Origin: Betaproteobacteria bacterium
Lineage (GTDB): Bacteria > Pseudomonadota > Gammaproteobacteria > Burkholderiales > SG8-39
NCBI GenBank assembly: GCA_019237595.1
Contig: JAFAGU010000348.1
Coordinates: 1-40,724 of the forward strand
DNA length: 40,724 bases
Direction: 5' to 3'
Below, piece after piece: positions 25,856 to 35,895 of this stretch (positions are counted from its first letter, which is position 1; each line of letters begins with the position of its first letter). The notes beneath the pieces are model-generated. The model was not told where the DNA came from, did no database searches, and was given only the letters and a program-made list of their open reading frames with translations. A program made the position numbers and the translations under genes.

Positions 25856-26761
25856 TCAGACGAGGCGCGCGACGCTGATGACGAGGAGCGCGAACACGCA
25901 CACGACGAGCGCGCGCCAGACGAGGCCGACCGTACTATCGAGGAAGGCCGCGTCGGCCGGCTCGCCCAGGCCGAGCTCCGGCCGCGGGACGACGCCGTCG
26001 GCCTCCTGCACCGGCATGCCCAGGCGCACGCCCATCGCCCCCGCCCCCGCGGCGAGCACGAGACCCGCCTCCGGATCGGCCCAGGTATGGGCCTGCGTGC
26101 GCCAGCAGTACACGGCATCCTCGAAGTCGCCGACCACGGCGAAGGCCGCGGCAGTCACGCGAACCGCGGGCCATTCCAGCACGCGAAAGGCGCGCCGCGC
26201 GAACTCGCCGAAGGAGCCGAGGCCCTTCCACCGGTTAGACAGGTACGCGGCGAGGCGATAGAGGATCGCGCCGCTCGGCCCGGGCAGGAGGACGAACCAG
26301 AAGAGCACGCCGAAGACGTGCCGGTGCGAGGCGAGGAGCGCATCTTCGATGGCGAGGCGGATCAGCTCCTCGCGGCTGCGCACCACGCCCGAGGCGCCGT
26401 GCCAGGCCTCGAGCTCGGCCCGCGCGGCATCCAGGTCGCCCGACTTCACCGCGAGCTGGAGCGAGGTGAAGTGGTGGCTGAACTGGCGGAAGCCGAGCGT
26501 GAGATAGAGCACCGCGATGTTGAAGAGCAGCGCGAGAAACGGATGGACCGCGCGCGCGAGCTCGTTCGCGAGCACGGCGGCCACGACCGGCGGCGCGACG
26601 GCGACGACCCAGGCGACTACGCCGTGCGCGCGCTCGCCGCCGTTGAACGTCTGCTCGAGCCAGCCGGCGAACGCCCGCAAGCCGCCGGCGAGGCCGCGCC
26701 GATCGGCGAGCGGACGCCATTGCTCGAGGACCAGCGCCGCGATGATCGCCAACACGCTCAT
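25856..26761 (-). CDS. CobD/CbiB-family membrane protein (AmpE-like)
   Basis: A 301-residue membrane protein of the CobD/CbiB family as represented in betaproteobacteria without a cobalamin operon. Marks are the opening LALVLEQWRPL-like helix (AIIAALVLEQWRPL), FRQFSHHFTSLQLA, and GPSGAILYRLAAYL, which recalls the cobinamide-synthase GPxGAxxYR segment. The end is a hydrophobic helix. No cobalamin genes are nearby, so an AmpE-like or unknown role is more likely than adenosylcobinamide synthesis. The ATG at 26761 has no Shine-Dalgarno and lies 11 bases from a -10-like element shared with sapC. Confidence 0.82.
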   Translation of the reverse strand: MSVLAIIAALVLEQWRPLADRRGLAGGLRAFAGWLEQTFNGGERAHGVVAWVVAVAPPVVAAVLANELARAVHPFLALLFNIAVLYLTLGFRQFSHHFTSLQLAVKSGDLDAARAELEAWHGASGVVRSREELIRLAIEDALLASHRHVFGVLFWFVLLPGPSGAILYRLAAYLSNRWKGLGSFGEFARRAFRVLEWPAVRVTAAAFAVVGDFEDAVYCWRTQAHTWADPEAGLVLAAGAGAMGVRLGMPVQEADGVVPRPELGLGEPADAAFLDSTVGLVWRALVVCVFALLVISVARLV

Positions 26762-26771
26762 CGAGAACGAT

Positions 26772-26781
26772 TCTATACAAT
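26772..26781. promoter_or_regulatory. Divergent overlapping -10 elements between the CobD-like gene and sapC
   Basis: TCTATACAAT reads TACAAT on the plus strand (26776-26781) and TATAGA on the minus strand (26777-26772). Each lies about ten bases from a start codon (GTG 26791 and ATG 26761), so both messages would have almost no leader. Confidence 0.45.
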
Positions 26782-26790
26782 CGACCGCGC

Positions 26791-27564
26791 GTGAAGATCA
26801 CGGCGCCCTACGGCTACGACGAGATCGAGCCGCTGCAGAAGACGCATCGCGTGCTCCTGCCCGCGGGCACGACGCCGGCGTTCTGCCGCAAGCTCAACGC
26901 CATCGCCGTGTCGCTCGCCGAATTCGTGGTCGCGGCGCGCGACTATCCCATCGCGTTCGTCACGGTCGACGAGGGCCGCTCGTTCGCGCCGGTGGCCGTG
27001 CTCGGCCTCGAGCCGGGCTCCAACCTCTTCGTCGACGAAGCGGGCGAATGGGATCGCACCGCGTACTTTCCCGCCTTCGTGCGCCGCTATCCCTTCTGCA
27101 TCTCCAAGCTCTATGTGGATGGCGAGCCGAGCAGCGAGCGCGTCGTGTGCGTCGCCCGCGCGTACGTCGACCCGGCTGGCATCGAGCTCTTCGACCGCGA
27201 AGGCCGCGGCACGCCGGCATGGCAGGCCGCCGAGCGGCTCCTCACGGAGTACGAGGCGGACCTCGACCGCACCGCGCTTTTCTGCGCGGCGCTCGCGCGC
27301 CTGCGCGTGCTCGAGCCCTTCACGGTGGAGCTGCACGGCGAGAAGCGCCCGCCGCTCAAGCTCGCCGGGATGCACCGCGTCTCGGAGGCGAAGCTGAAGG
27401 ACCTGAAGCCGGCGAGCCACAAGGTCCTCGTCGCCAAGGGCTTCATGGGGCACGTCTATGCGCACCTGCATTCGCTCGAGACGTTCCGGCGCCTCTCCGA
27501 GCGCGAGGCGGCCCAGCGCGCCGCCCGCGCGGCGCGTCAGCGCGGCAGCTCCGGAATGAGGTGA
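26791..27564 (+). CDS. SapC family protein
   Basis: A 257-residue cytoplasmic protein of the SapC family, named after a Campylobacter S-layer locus; the molecular function is unknown. Characteristic stretches are FVTVDEGRSFAPVAVLGLEPG, then FVDEAGEWDRTAYFPAFVRR and a late LHSLETFRRLSER. The start is GTG 26791 with no ribosome site and a -10-like element ten bases upstream. The last 28 bases overlap the 3' end of the convergent Nudix gene. Many homologues sit near TonB receptor and tryptophan halogenase genes; none is here. Confidence 0.88.
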   Translation: MKITAPYGYDEIEPLQKTHRVLLPAGTTPAFCRKLNAIAVSLAEFVVAARDYPIAFVTVDEGRSFAPVAVLGLEPGSNLFVDEAGEWDRTAYFPAFVRRYPFCISKLYVDGEPSSERVVCVARAYVDPAGIELFDREGRGTPAWQAAERLLTEYEADLDRTALFCAALARLRVLEPFTVELHGEKRPPLKLAGMHRVSEAKLKDLKPASHKVLVAKGFMGHVYAHLHSLETFRRLSEREAAQRAARAARQRGSSGMR

Positions 27565-28145
27565 CGGTAGAGGTTCACGATCATGCCGGCCGTGGCGCCC
27601 CAGATAGTGCGCCCATTTTGATAACGCATCTCGTAGAAGCTCACCGTTCGGCCCTGCCAGGAACGGCTCGCGCGCCGGTGGTTCGCCGGATCGAGCAGGA
27701 ACGCGAGCGGCACGTAGAAGATCTCGGCCACTTCGGCCGGATCCGGCACAAGCGCGAGGGGCGGCGAAAGAAGCGCGACGACCGGCGCGACGACGTAGCC
27801 CGTGCGTGTATGGTAGTCCGGCAGGCGGCCGAGCACCTCGACGCGCGCCGGGTCGAGGCCGATCTCCTCCTGCGCCTCGCGCAGCGCCGTGAACTCGGGC
27901 GAGGCATCGCCCGGTTCGGCGCGTCCGCCCGGGAAGCTCACCTGGCCCGCGTGCGCCTTGAGCTGCGTCGTGCGCTGCGTGAAGAGGACGGTGAGCTCCT
28001 GCGCGTCATCGACGATCGGCACGAGCACGGCCGCCGGCTTCGCCTCCGCCTCGGCGCCTTCCTCGCGCTCGTCGCCGTAGACCGAGAACGCGGGCGGGAA
28101 GCGCCGCCGCATCCGCTCGCGCAGCGCGGCGGCGTCGAGCTTCAC
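27537..28145 (-). CDS. Nudix hydrolase, CoA pyrophosphatase type (NudL-like)
   Basis: A 202-residue Nudix enzyme. LKAHAGQVSFPGG (62-74) is the NudL/CoA-diphosphatase signature and is followed by the Nudix box ending in LREAQEEIGL (88-97), with the metal-binding Glu residues. It probably cleaves CoA or acyl-CoA to phosphopantetheine derivatives and 3',5'-ADP. It is last in the minus-strand operon, starting four bases after the quinone oxidoreductase stop. Its 3' end overlaps sapC by 28 bases. Confidence 0.93.
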   Translation of the reverse strand: MKLDAAALRERMRRRFPPAFSVYGDEREEGAEAEAKPAAVLVPIVDDAQELTVLFTQRTTQLKAHAGQVSFPGGRAEPGDASPEFTALREAQEEIGLDPARVEVLGRLPDYHTRTGYVVAPVVALLSPPLALVPDPAEVAEIFYVPLAFLLDPANHRRASRSWQGRTVSFYEMRYQNGRTIWGATAGMIVNLYRHLIPELPR

Positions 28146-28149
28146 CCGA

Positions 28150-29121
28150 TCAGGGGATGAGGACGACCGAGCCCGTGGTCTTACGGCCCTCGAGGTCCCG
28201 GTGCGCCTGCGCGGCGTCGGCGAGCTTGTAGCGGGCCGTGGTCTCGATCTTCACCTTGCCCGACTTCACCGCGCTGAAGAGGTCGTTCGCGCGCTTCTCG
28301 AGGTCCTTGCGCGCCGCGATGTAGGTCGCGAGCGTCGGCCGCGTGACGTAGAGCGAGCCCTTCGTGGAAAGGATGCCGAGGTTCACCGGCGGCACCGCGC
28401 CGGAGGCGTTGCCGAACGAGACGATGAGCCCCCGCGGCTGCAGGCAATCGAGCGAGCCCTCCCACGTCGAGTTGCCCACCGCGTCGTAGACCACGGGCAG
28501 CTTCTTGCCCTTGGTGATTTCCTTCACGCGCTCGACGAAATTCTCGGTGCTGTAGTTGATCACGTGCTTGTACCCGTGCGCCTTCGCGAGCTTCGCCTTC
28601 TCGTTCGACCCGACGGTGGCGATCGCGTTCACGCCGAGCTTCTTCAGCCACTGGCCGGCGATGAGGCCGACGCCGCCCGCACCCGCGTGCCAGAGCACCG
28701 TGTCGCCCTTCTTCACTTTGTACGTGGAGAAGATGAGGTAGTGCACCGTCATGCCCTTCAGCATCATGGAGGCGGCCTGCTCGTCGCTGATGCCCTTGGG
28801 AATCTTCACCATGCGGTCGGCCGGCACGATGCGCACGTCGCAATACGAGCCGGGAAGCCCCGTGTAGGCGACCCGATCGCCTTTCTTCAGGCCTTTCGCG
28901 CCCGGGCCCACCGCCTCGACCACGCCCGCCGCCTCGTTCCCCGCGACCGCTGGCAGCTGCACCGGATAGAGGCCGGAACGCTGGTACGTATCCACGAAGT
29001 TGACGCCGATCGCCGTGTGCCGGATTCGCACCTGGCCTTGCCCGGGGTCCCCGACCTGCACCTCGTCGAGCTGCAGCACCTCGGGGCCGCCGGCCTTGTG
29101 GTAACGGATTGCCTTCGCCAT
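28150..29121 (-). CDS. NADPH:quinone oxidoreductase, zinc-free MDR family
   Basis: A 323-residue medium-chain reductase close to QorA. The NADPH motif is WHAGAGGVGLIAGQW. VGVNFVDTYQRSGLYPV-like residues (GVNFVDTYQRSGLYP) form the substrate pocket, and GNEAAGVVEAVG precedes the coenzyme domain. The structural and catalytic zinc ligands of alcohol dehydrogenases are absent, as expected. It reduces quinones by one or two electrons using NADPH. The upstream malic enzyme in the same operon makes NADPH, a possible functional link. Confidence 0.94.
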   Translation of the reverse strand: MAKAIRYHKAGGPEVLQLDEVQVGDPGQGQVRIRHTAIGVNFVDTYQRSGLYPVQLPAVAGNEAAGVVEAVGPGAKGLKKGDRVAYTGLPGSYCDVRIVPADRMVKIPKGISDEQAASMMLKGMTVHYLIFSTYKVKKGDTVLWHAGAGGVGLIAGQWLKKLGVNAIATVGSNEKAKLAKAHGYKHVINYSTENFVERVKEITKGKKLPVVYDAVGNSTWEGSLDCLQPRGLIVSFGNASGAVPPVNLGILSTKGSLYVTRPTLATYIAARKDLEKRANDLFSAVKSGKVKIETTARYKLADAAQAHRDLEGRKTTGSVVLIP

Positions 29122-29145
29122 GCCAAGTCTCCTGGAAAGAAGGGG

Positions 29146-29391
29146 CTATTTCTTGGGCTGCATGGCCCGGAGCGCCGCCTGCTGCAGCTCGAGGCCCTGG
29201 ATCGAGAACTTCACCATGTTGAGATTCATATTGAGCCACGCTTCGACCGAGCGCAGGTCGGAGATTCGCTTTTCGACCTCCTGCGGGTCGAGGGTCGGCA
29301 TGGCCATGCCGGGAAGCGGCACGCCAAGCTGTCCCCAGAGCCGGCGGTACATTTCGAACGGATCGGGCATCGGGTTGGGCGTGTCAGCCAT
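29146..29391 (-). CDS. Short PhaM-like granule-associated protein
   Basis: An 81-residue protein that matches the N-terminal conserved part of PhaM, the betaproteobacterial activator of PHA synthase that also links granules to DNA. Seen marks are PDPFEMYRRLWGQLGVPLPG, MPTLDPQEVEKRISDLRSVE and WLNMNLNMVKFSIQGLELQQ. The lysine/alanine-rich DNA-binding tail of Cupriavidus PhaM is missing; the protein ends after MQPKK. The start ATG 29391 overlaps the patatin gene by eight bases. Family identity is from memory of PhaM sequences. Confidence 0.75.
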   Translation of the reverse strand: MADTPNPMPDPFEMYRRLWGQLGVPLPGMAMPTLDPQEVEKRISDLRSVEAWLNMNLNMVKFSIQGLELQQAALRAMQPKK

Positions 29392-30571
29392 GGGCGCTTT
29401 CCGCGGTATCGAAGAACTCGCGCACCTCGGAGGCGCGCGCGATGGTGTCCTGGTAGCCGAGGTCGATGAGCGCGCGGCAGAACGAGGACTCGAAGAGGAG
29501 GTAGCTCGCGAGGTTCGACCCGGAGCGGTTCAACGCGCCGGTGGGTCGCAGGATGAAGCGGACCGAGGCCGGGAGCTCGTGGATGAAGCGCGCGGCGATC
29601 CGCTCGATCGGCTGCGAGGGCGCGATGAAGAGCACCCTGACCGGCCGCAGCTGCACCATGGAATCCGCCAGCCGCTCCGGCGGGATCAGCTTCACGGTGC
29701 GGTTGATGCGCTCCAGGCGCTCGATGTCCACCATGAGGCTGTCGAGGAAGATGCTGTTCAGCGCGTGGCCCGCGATCTGCGCGAGCGACGGGTACACGTT
29801 GGAGCGCGCGCGCGCTTCGCCGGAGCTCTGGCGCCCGGTGCCCACGACGAGGACGCGGTCCGCGCCCAGGTGCAGCGCCGGGCTCACCGGCGCGATCTGG
29901 CGCATGGAGCCGTCTCCGAAATACTCGCGGTTGAACTTCACCGCCGGGAAGATGAAGGGCAGCGCCGCCGAGGCGAGGAGAAGGTCCAGGCTGAGGGGCA
30001 CCGCCGCGCCGATCCGCTGGTTGCGCTCCCAGCCCTCGAGTCCGCTCCCGCCCTGGAAGAAGGAGACGCTCTGGCCCGAGGTGTAGCCCGAAGCCGTGAT
30101 GCACGCGGCGTAGAGCGCCCCGGAATCGATGTGCTCCTGGATCTTGGTGAAGTCGAGGCTGCGCTCGAGCATCTCGCGCAGCGGCAGGTTGTCGAGCAGC
30201 GAGACGGGATTGCGCGGCGAGACGAGCATGAGCGACGCGAGCCATCGCGCGCCGCTCTTCGCGATGCTCCAGCTGTCGGTGCGATAGATGTGGTCGCAGC
30301 GCATGTTCTCCCACACCTCGAGCAGGTTGCCGACGGCCCGCGAGAAGTTGCCCGCGAAGACGGCGAGCGTCGCGGCGTTGATCGCGCCCGCGGAAGTGCC
30401 GCAGAGAATGGGGAACGGATTTTTTTCCGGATTTCCGAGCAGGTCCCGCACCGCCTTGACCACGCCGACCTGGTAGGCCGCCCTCGCGCCGCCGCCCGTG
30501 AGCACGAGGCCCGCCCGCGGCTTGACGCGGGCGGCCGGGAAGGGCGCGACGTTGGCGGCCGCGGTCTCCAT
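29384..30571 (-). CDS. Patatin-like phospholipase
   Basis: A 395-residue serine hydrolase with the patatin Ser/Asp dyad. LTGGGARAAYQVGV (24-37) is the oxyanion loop, Ser60 sits in CGTSAG, and Asp220 is in FGDGSMRQIAP. It has no signal peptide. Patatin-like proteins release fatty acids from lipids, and some act as PHA depolymerases. Placement between maeB and a PhaM-like gene makes a role in lipid or PHA granule turnover plausible, but this is inference. The gene starts four bases after the maeB stop and its end overlaps phaM. Confidence 0.93.
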   Translation of the reverse strand: METAAANVAPFPAARVKPRAGLVLTGGGARAAYQVGVVKAVRDLLGNPEKNPFPILCGTSAGAINAATLAVFAGNFSRAVGNLLEVWENMRCDHIYRTDSWSIAKSGARWLASLMLVSPRNPVSLLDNLPLREMLERSLDFTKIQEHIDSGALYAACITASGYTSGQSVSFFQGGSGLEGWERNQRIGAAVPLSLDLLLASAALPFIFPAVKFNREYFGDGSMRQIAPVSPALHLGADRVLVVGTGRQSSGEARARSNVYPSLAQIAGHALNSIFLDSLMVDIERLERINRTVKLIPPERLADSMVQLRPVRVLFIAPSQPIERIAARFIHELPASVRFILRPTGALNRSGSNLASYLLFESSFCRALIDLGYQDTIARASEVREFFDTAESAHG

Positions 30572-30575
30572 CGCC

Positions 30576-32870
<2,295 letters not shown>

Positions 32871-32877
32871 GCGAAAA

Positions 32878-32885
32878 ATTATAAT
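32878..32885. promoter_or_regulatory. Symmetrical -10 element between maeB and the aminotransferase gene
   Basis: ATTATAAT gives TATAAT on the plus strand (32880-32885) and on the minus strand (32883-32878). It is the only AT-rich spot between the two divergent genes. Clear -35 hexamers are not seen. The minus-strand site would start transcription at or one base from the maeB GTG. Confidence 0.5.
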
Positions 32886-34044
32886 CCCCCCACTATCGAC
32901 CGCCCCGCCCTCCCCGCCTGCGCCACGGCGCGACGCGCCGAAGCCATCGAGCCCTTCGAAGTCATGGACGTGCTCTCGCGCGCCCGCGCCCTCGAGGCCG
33001 CGGGCCGGCGCGTGATCCACATGGAAATCGGCGAGCCGGACTTCACCGCGCCGGCGCCCGTGGTCGAGGCGGGCGTGAAAGCCCTTCGGGACGGGAAGAC
33101 CGCGTATACGCCCACGCTGGGGCTTTCGAGGCTGCGCGAGGCCATTGCGGCGTTCTACGAGGGGCGCTTCGGCATGCGCGTGGCGCCGGAGCGCATCGCC
33201 GTCACCGCCGGCGCCTCCGGCGGACTCATGACCACCGCGGCGCTGTATGTGAACCCGGGGGACGAGATCCTCGTGCCCGATCCCGGTTATCCGGGATACC
33301 GGCAGTTCGTGCGCGCGTTCGAGGGCGTCGCGCGAGCGCTGCCCGTGTCCGCAAGCGAGGCGTTCCAGCCAAGCGAGGAAATGGTGCGATCGGCATGGGG
33401 CGCGCGCACGAAAGGCCTGCTCCTGGGTTCGCCCAGCAATCCCACCGGCACGCTCATCGATCCCGCCGTCCTCGCGCGGATCGCCGCGTTCGTGGCCGCG
33501 CGGCGCGGCGTGCTGATCGTGGACGAGATCTACCAGGGCCTCGTCTACGGCGCCTCGCCCGCCACGGCGCTCGGCCTTCCGGGCGAGGTCGTCATCATCA
33601 ACAGCTTCTCCAAGTACTTCTGCATGACCGGCTGGCGCCTCGGATGGGTGGTGCTGCCGCCGGCCGCGGTGCGCGGCTTCGAGAAGCTCGGCCAGCACCT
33701 CTTCATCTCGGCGCCGAGCGTCGCGCAATACGCGGCCCTCGCGGCGTTTTCGGCGGAATCGGTCGCCATCCTCGAGGCACGGCGGGCGGAGTTCGCGCGG
33801 CGCCGGGACTTCCTCGTCCCGGCGCTAAAGGCGGCTGGGCTGAGAATCCCGGCGGAGCCGCACGGAGCGTTCTACGTGTACGCCGACTGCGGCACGGACA
33901 GCAAGGCCTTCGCCCTGGGCTTGCTCGAGCGGGAAGGCGTGGCGGCGACGCCGGGAATCGACTTCGGGAAGAACGAGACGCAGCGCTTCGTGCGCTTCGC
34001 CTATACGCGATCGCTCTCTGATCTCGAGGAGGCGGCTGCCGCGA

Positions 34045-34728
34045 TCAGGCGCTTTGCTTCCGCGCCTTCGCCCTGAGGACGTCGAGGCGCGCCTTCTCCG
34101 CGAGCACCTTGGAGGCGTATTGGGAGGTCGGCTCGTCGATCGCGCCCGCGTACATCTGCAGCGCGGTCTCCACGTCGCCGAAGCGCCGGATGTATTCGCG
34201 CAGGATCTGGGTGCCGACATCGATGTTCACCTCCGGATCGAGGAGCGCATGCTCCCCGCCGTGCCCGGCGAGCTTCTCGAGATGGTGGCGCGGCATGATC
34301 TGCATGAGGCCCATCGCGCCGGTGACGCTCTCCGCCACCGGGTTGTACCGGGACTCGATCGCCATCACCGCGAGCACGAGGCCCGGGTCGACGGCGTACT
34401 GGGCGCCCGCGCGGTAGGCCTCGGCGACGAAGCCGCCGACGGCGAGCTCCGACACGTGATAGCGCTTCGCGATCGACTCGGTCATCGCGCGTTGCTCGCG
34501 CTCGAGCGGCGAGTCGGCGAGGGGCGCCTGGATCGTCCCGGCCGCCATCGTCGAGGCGAAGGCGTCCGCGGGAGCGGTCAGGAGCGCGAGCGCGGGCACG
34601 TGGCTCAATAGGGCTTCACGCTGCTGGGGGAGCGCGATCAGCGTCGCGACCGCCGCCACGCCGAGCAGCGCCAGGCTTCCCTTCACGGTCGCGTATGCGC
34701 GAGCCGCCATGACGAATGCCGTGTTCAT
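34045..34728 (-). CDS. Lytic transglycosylase domain protein
   Basis: A 227-residue cell-wall enzyme of the SLT family that cleaves murein with formation of 1,6-anhydro sugars. Residues 13-32 form an N-terminal signal anchor. The catalytic Glu125 lies in MAIESRYNP, followed by ESVTGAMGLMQIMP, the family signature. The start is ATG 34728, with GGAGG six bases upstream; the frame stays open to 34953, but those residues are low-complexity and cross the promoter. An ampD-like amidase, which handles anhydro-muropeptides, is encoded at the right edge of the window. Confidence 0.93.
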   Translation of the reverse strand: MNTAFVMAARAYATVKGSLALLGVAAVATLIALPQQREALLSHVPALALLTAPADAFASTMAAGTIQAPLADSPLEREQRAMTESIAKRYHVSELAVGGFVAEAYRAGAQYAVDPGLVLAVMAIESRYNPVAESVTGAMGLMQIMPRHHLEKLAGHGGEHALLDPEVNIDVGTQILREYIRRFGDVETALQMYAGAIDEPTSQYASKVLAEKARLDVLRAKARKQSA

Positions 34729-34942
34729 GCTGTGCCTCCGTTCTTCTGCCGCGCCTTCCGTGGCCCCGCCGCCGCCCGTGGGCGGCTCAGTCGATGGGGT
34801 CTGGGGAAGGAGCCTCGAGAGCTGGTCTCGCACGCCCTCGAGATGGACCGGCAGGGGCCGGACCGGGTTCGGGCTGGATCGCCGCGTTTGCCCCTTTTCC
34901 CGCAAGCTTTCCTGCGGTGTTTGTTGCAGCGCAGCAGTCGTC
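34729..34942 (-). other. Long leader of the transglycosylase gene with an inverted repeat
   Basis: About 210 bases separate the likely start site from ATG 34728. Perfect arms GCCGCCC (34771-34777) and GGGCGGC (34780-34786) could fold about 40 bases before the start codon. The frame is open in phase with the gene, so an N-terminally extended product cannot be excluded. No known riboswitch was recognised. Confidence 0.4.
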
Positions 34943-34972
34943 ATCATAGTCAAAATTACCCTATTCGGTCAA
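34943..34972 (-). promoter_or_regulatory. Sigma70-like promoter for the transglycosylase gene
   Basis: On the minus strand TTGACC (34972-34967) is followed after 18 bases by TATGAT (34948-34943). The match is good for this GC-rich DNA. The predicted start is near 34936. Confidence 0.6.
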
Positions 34973-35011
34973 TACGTTCCCCTCTCCTCGCGCAGCCATG
35001 TTGTTGCGCCG

Positions 35012-35221
35012 CGAAACCCTTGTTTCGAAAGCTTTTTTGCGTGTTGGAGCGCGCCGCTAGAATGGCGCTGCCGCCTCGAAAACGAGGCCGGTGAAGCCTC
35101 GCGGACCGGCCCAAGGTTCTCCCAGCTAGGTCGAACGACCAAGCCGGTCCGCTGAGCTTCGAGGGCCTGGCGAGGGATTTCGCCCCCGCCGCGTTCCCCC
35201 GGATCCCGGTTACGGCCGGGA
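35012..35221. other. Structured intergenic stretch with five tandem inverted repeats
   Basis: No gene is seen here (the full gap between genes is 34729-35209). Arms are CGAAAC/GTTTCG (35012-35017, 35022-35027), followed on the plus strand by T6 at 35033-35038; GCCTCG/CGAGGC (35073-35078, 35083-35088) around AAAA; the ten-base pair GCGGACCGGC/GCCGGTCCGC (35101-35110, 35143-35152), with an outer GAAGC/GCTTC and an inner GGTCG/CGACC; GGCGA/TCGCC (35169-35173, 35180-35184); and TCCCGG/CCGGGA (35204-35209, 35216-35221), which spans the stop of the lysine-rich gene. A TAGAAT at 35058-35063 could be a plus-strand -10. Confidence 0.45.
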
Positions 35222-35515
35222 GCCGGTGGGGAACGGCCATGCGGCCGCTGGATTCAGCGCGGTTCTCGCGCCGGGTGTCGCAGCGGTGGATGGCGGCGCA
35301 ACCGGAGCGCTCGCCATCGTTGCCGCAGGGCTGGCCTTGGGTCTGGCGGCTTTGCTGGCCTTTTTCTTCTTGCCCGCCTTTTTCTTGTTCTTGGCGGATT
35401 TCTTTGTGCGTGCCGCCTTTTTCTTACCAGCTTTCTTTACTGCTTTCTTTTTCTTTTTTGATGCTTTCTTCTTCTTCTTTTTCTTTCCGCCTTTTTTCGC
35501 TTTTTTCTTCGCCAT
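35210..35515 (-). CDS. Lysine-rich histone H1-like protein
   Basis: A 101-residue basic protein. Residues 1-60 are built almost only from Lys, Ala and a few Gly, Ser, Thr and Arg (MAKKKAKKGGKKKKKKKASK and on), like the C-terminal tails of histone H1, AlgP and the HC2-type nucleoid proteins. Residues 61-101 are Ala/Pro/Ser-rich. ATG 35515 has AAGGAG seven bases upstream. The lysine codons make it AT-richer than its neighbours. It probably binds DNA or RNA non-specifically; no fold is expected. The low-complexity content makes family assignment weak, but the ribosome site and position support a real gene. Confidence 0.75.
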   Translation of the reverse strand: MAKKKAKKGGKKKKKKKASKKKKKAVKKAGKKKAARTKKSAKNKKKAGKKKKASKAARPKASPAATMASAPVAPPSTAATPGARTALNPAAAWPFPTGSRP

Positions 35516-35572
35516 CTTCGATCTCCTTCAAGGTTGTTGAACAAAGAGAAGCCCGGGCGATACGGCCCCGGA

Positions 35573-35881
35573 CTATCCAACCGCCGCCGGAGGTTCCCCT
35601 CCTTCGGCGTGCTGAATTGGCTTCTGCGACGCGACCTCGTGGTAGAGGAGGTCGGCATCGAGGCGGATGCCGCCCTCCCAGGTGACGGTGGCCGTGCCCG
35701 GGTCGACGCTCACCTTCTCGAACTCGCGCACGTCGCTCCAGAGCTTGAACGCGCCGATCTCGAGCAGGTTGCCGAGGAAGACGCTTCCCTCCAGCCCGTC
35801 CTCGAAGCGCAGCCACAGCTTGTAGTCCTGCTCAGGCCTGCAATCGGTGATCTTCATTTCCTGGTTCCATTGCTCCTTCAT
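35573..35881 (-). CDS. DUF2442 domain protein
   Basis: A 102-residue protein. The segment KITDCRPEQDYKLWLRFEDG, then LEGSVFLGNLLEIGAFKLW and GGIRLDADLLYHEV, matches the DUF2442 family, small proteins often found beside toxin-antitoxin-like or unknown genes. ATG 35881 is chosen, 14 bases after the nrdB stop with a GGAG upstream; ATG 35857 is possible. Its place suggests co-transcription with nrdAB. Function is unknown. A weak CCGGG/CCCGG stem (35553-35557, 35567-35571) with a T-rich flank lies just downstream. Confidence 0.82.
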   Translation of the reverse strand: MKEQWNQEMKITDCRPEQDYKLWLRFEDGLEGSVFLGNLLEIGAFKLWSDVREFEKVSVDPGTATVTWEGGIRLDADLLYHEVASQKPIQHAEGGEPPAAVG

Positions 35882-35895
35882 GGTGGCCCGGTCTC

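Noticed and set aside
35226..35540. Plus-strand Phe-rich hydrophobic frame resembling a membrane protein
   Set aside because: It is the reverse complement of the lysine codon runs; the minus-strand frame has the ribosome site.
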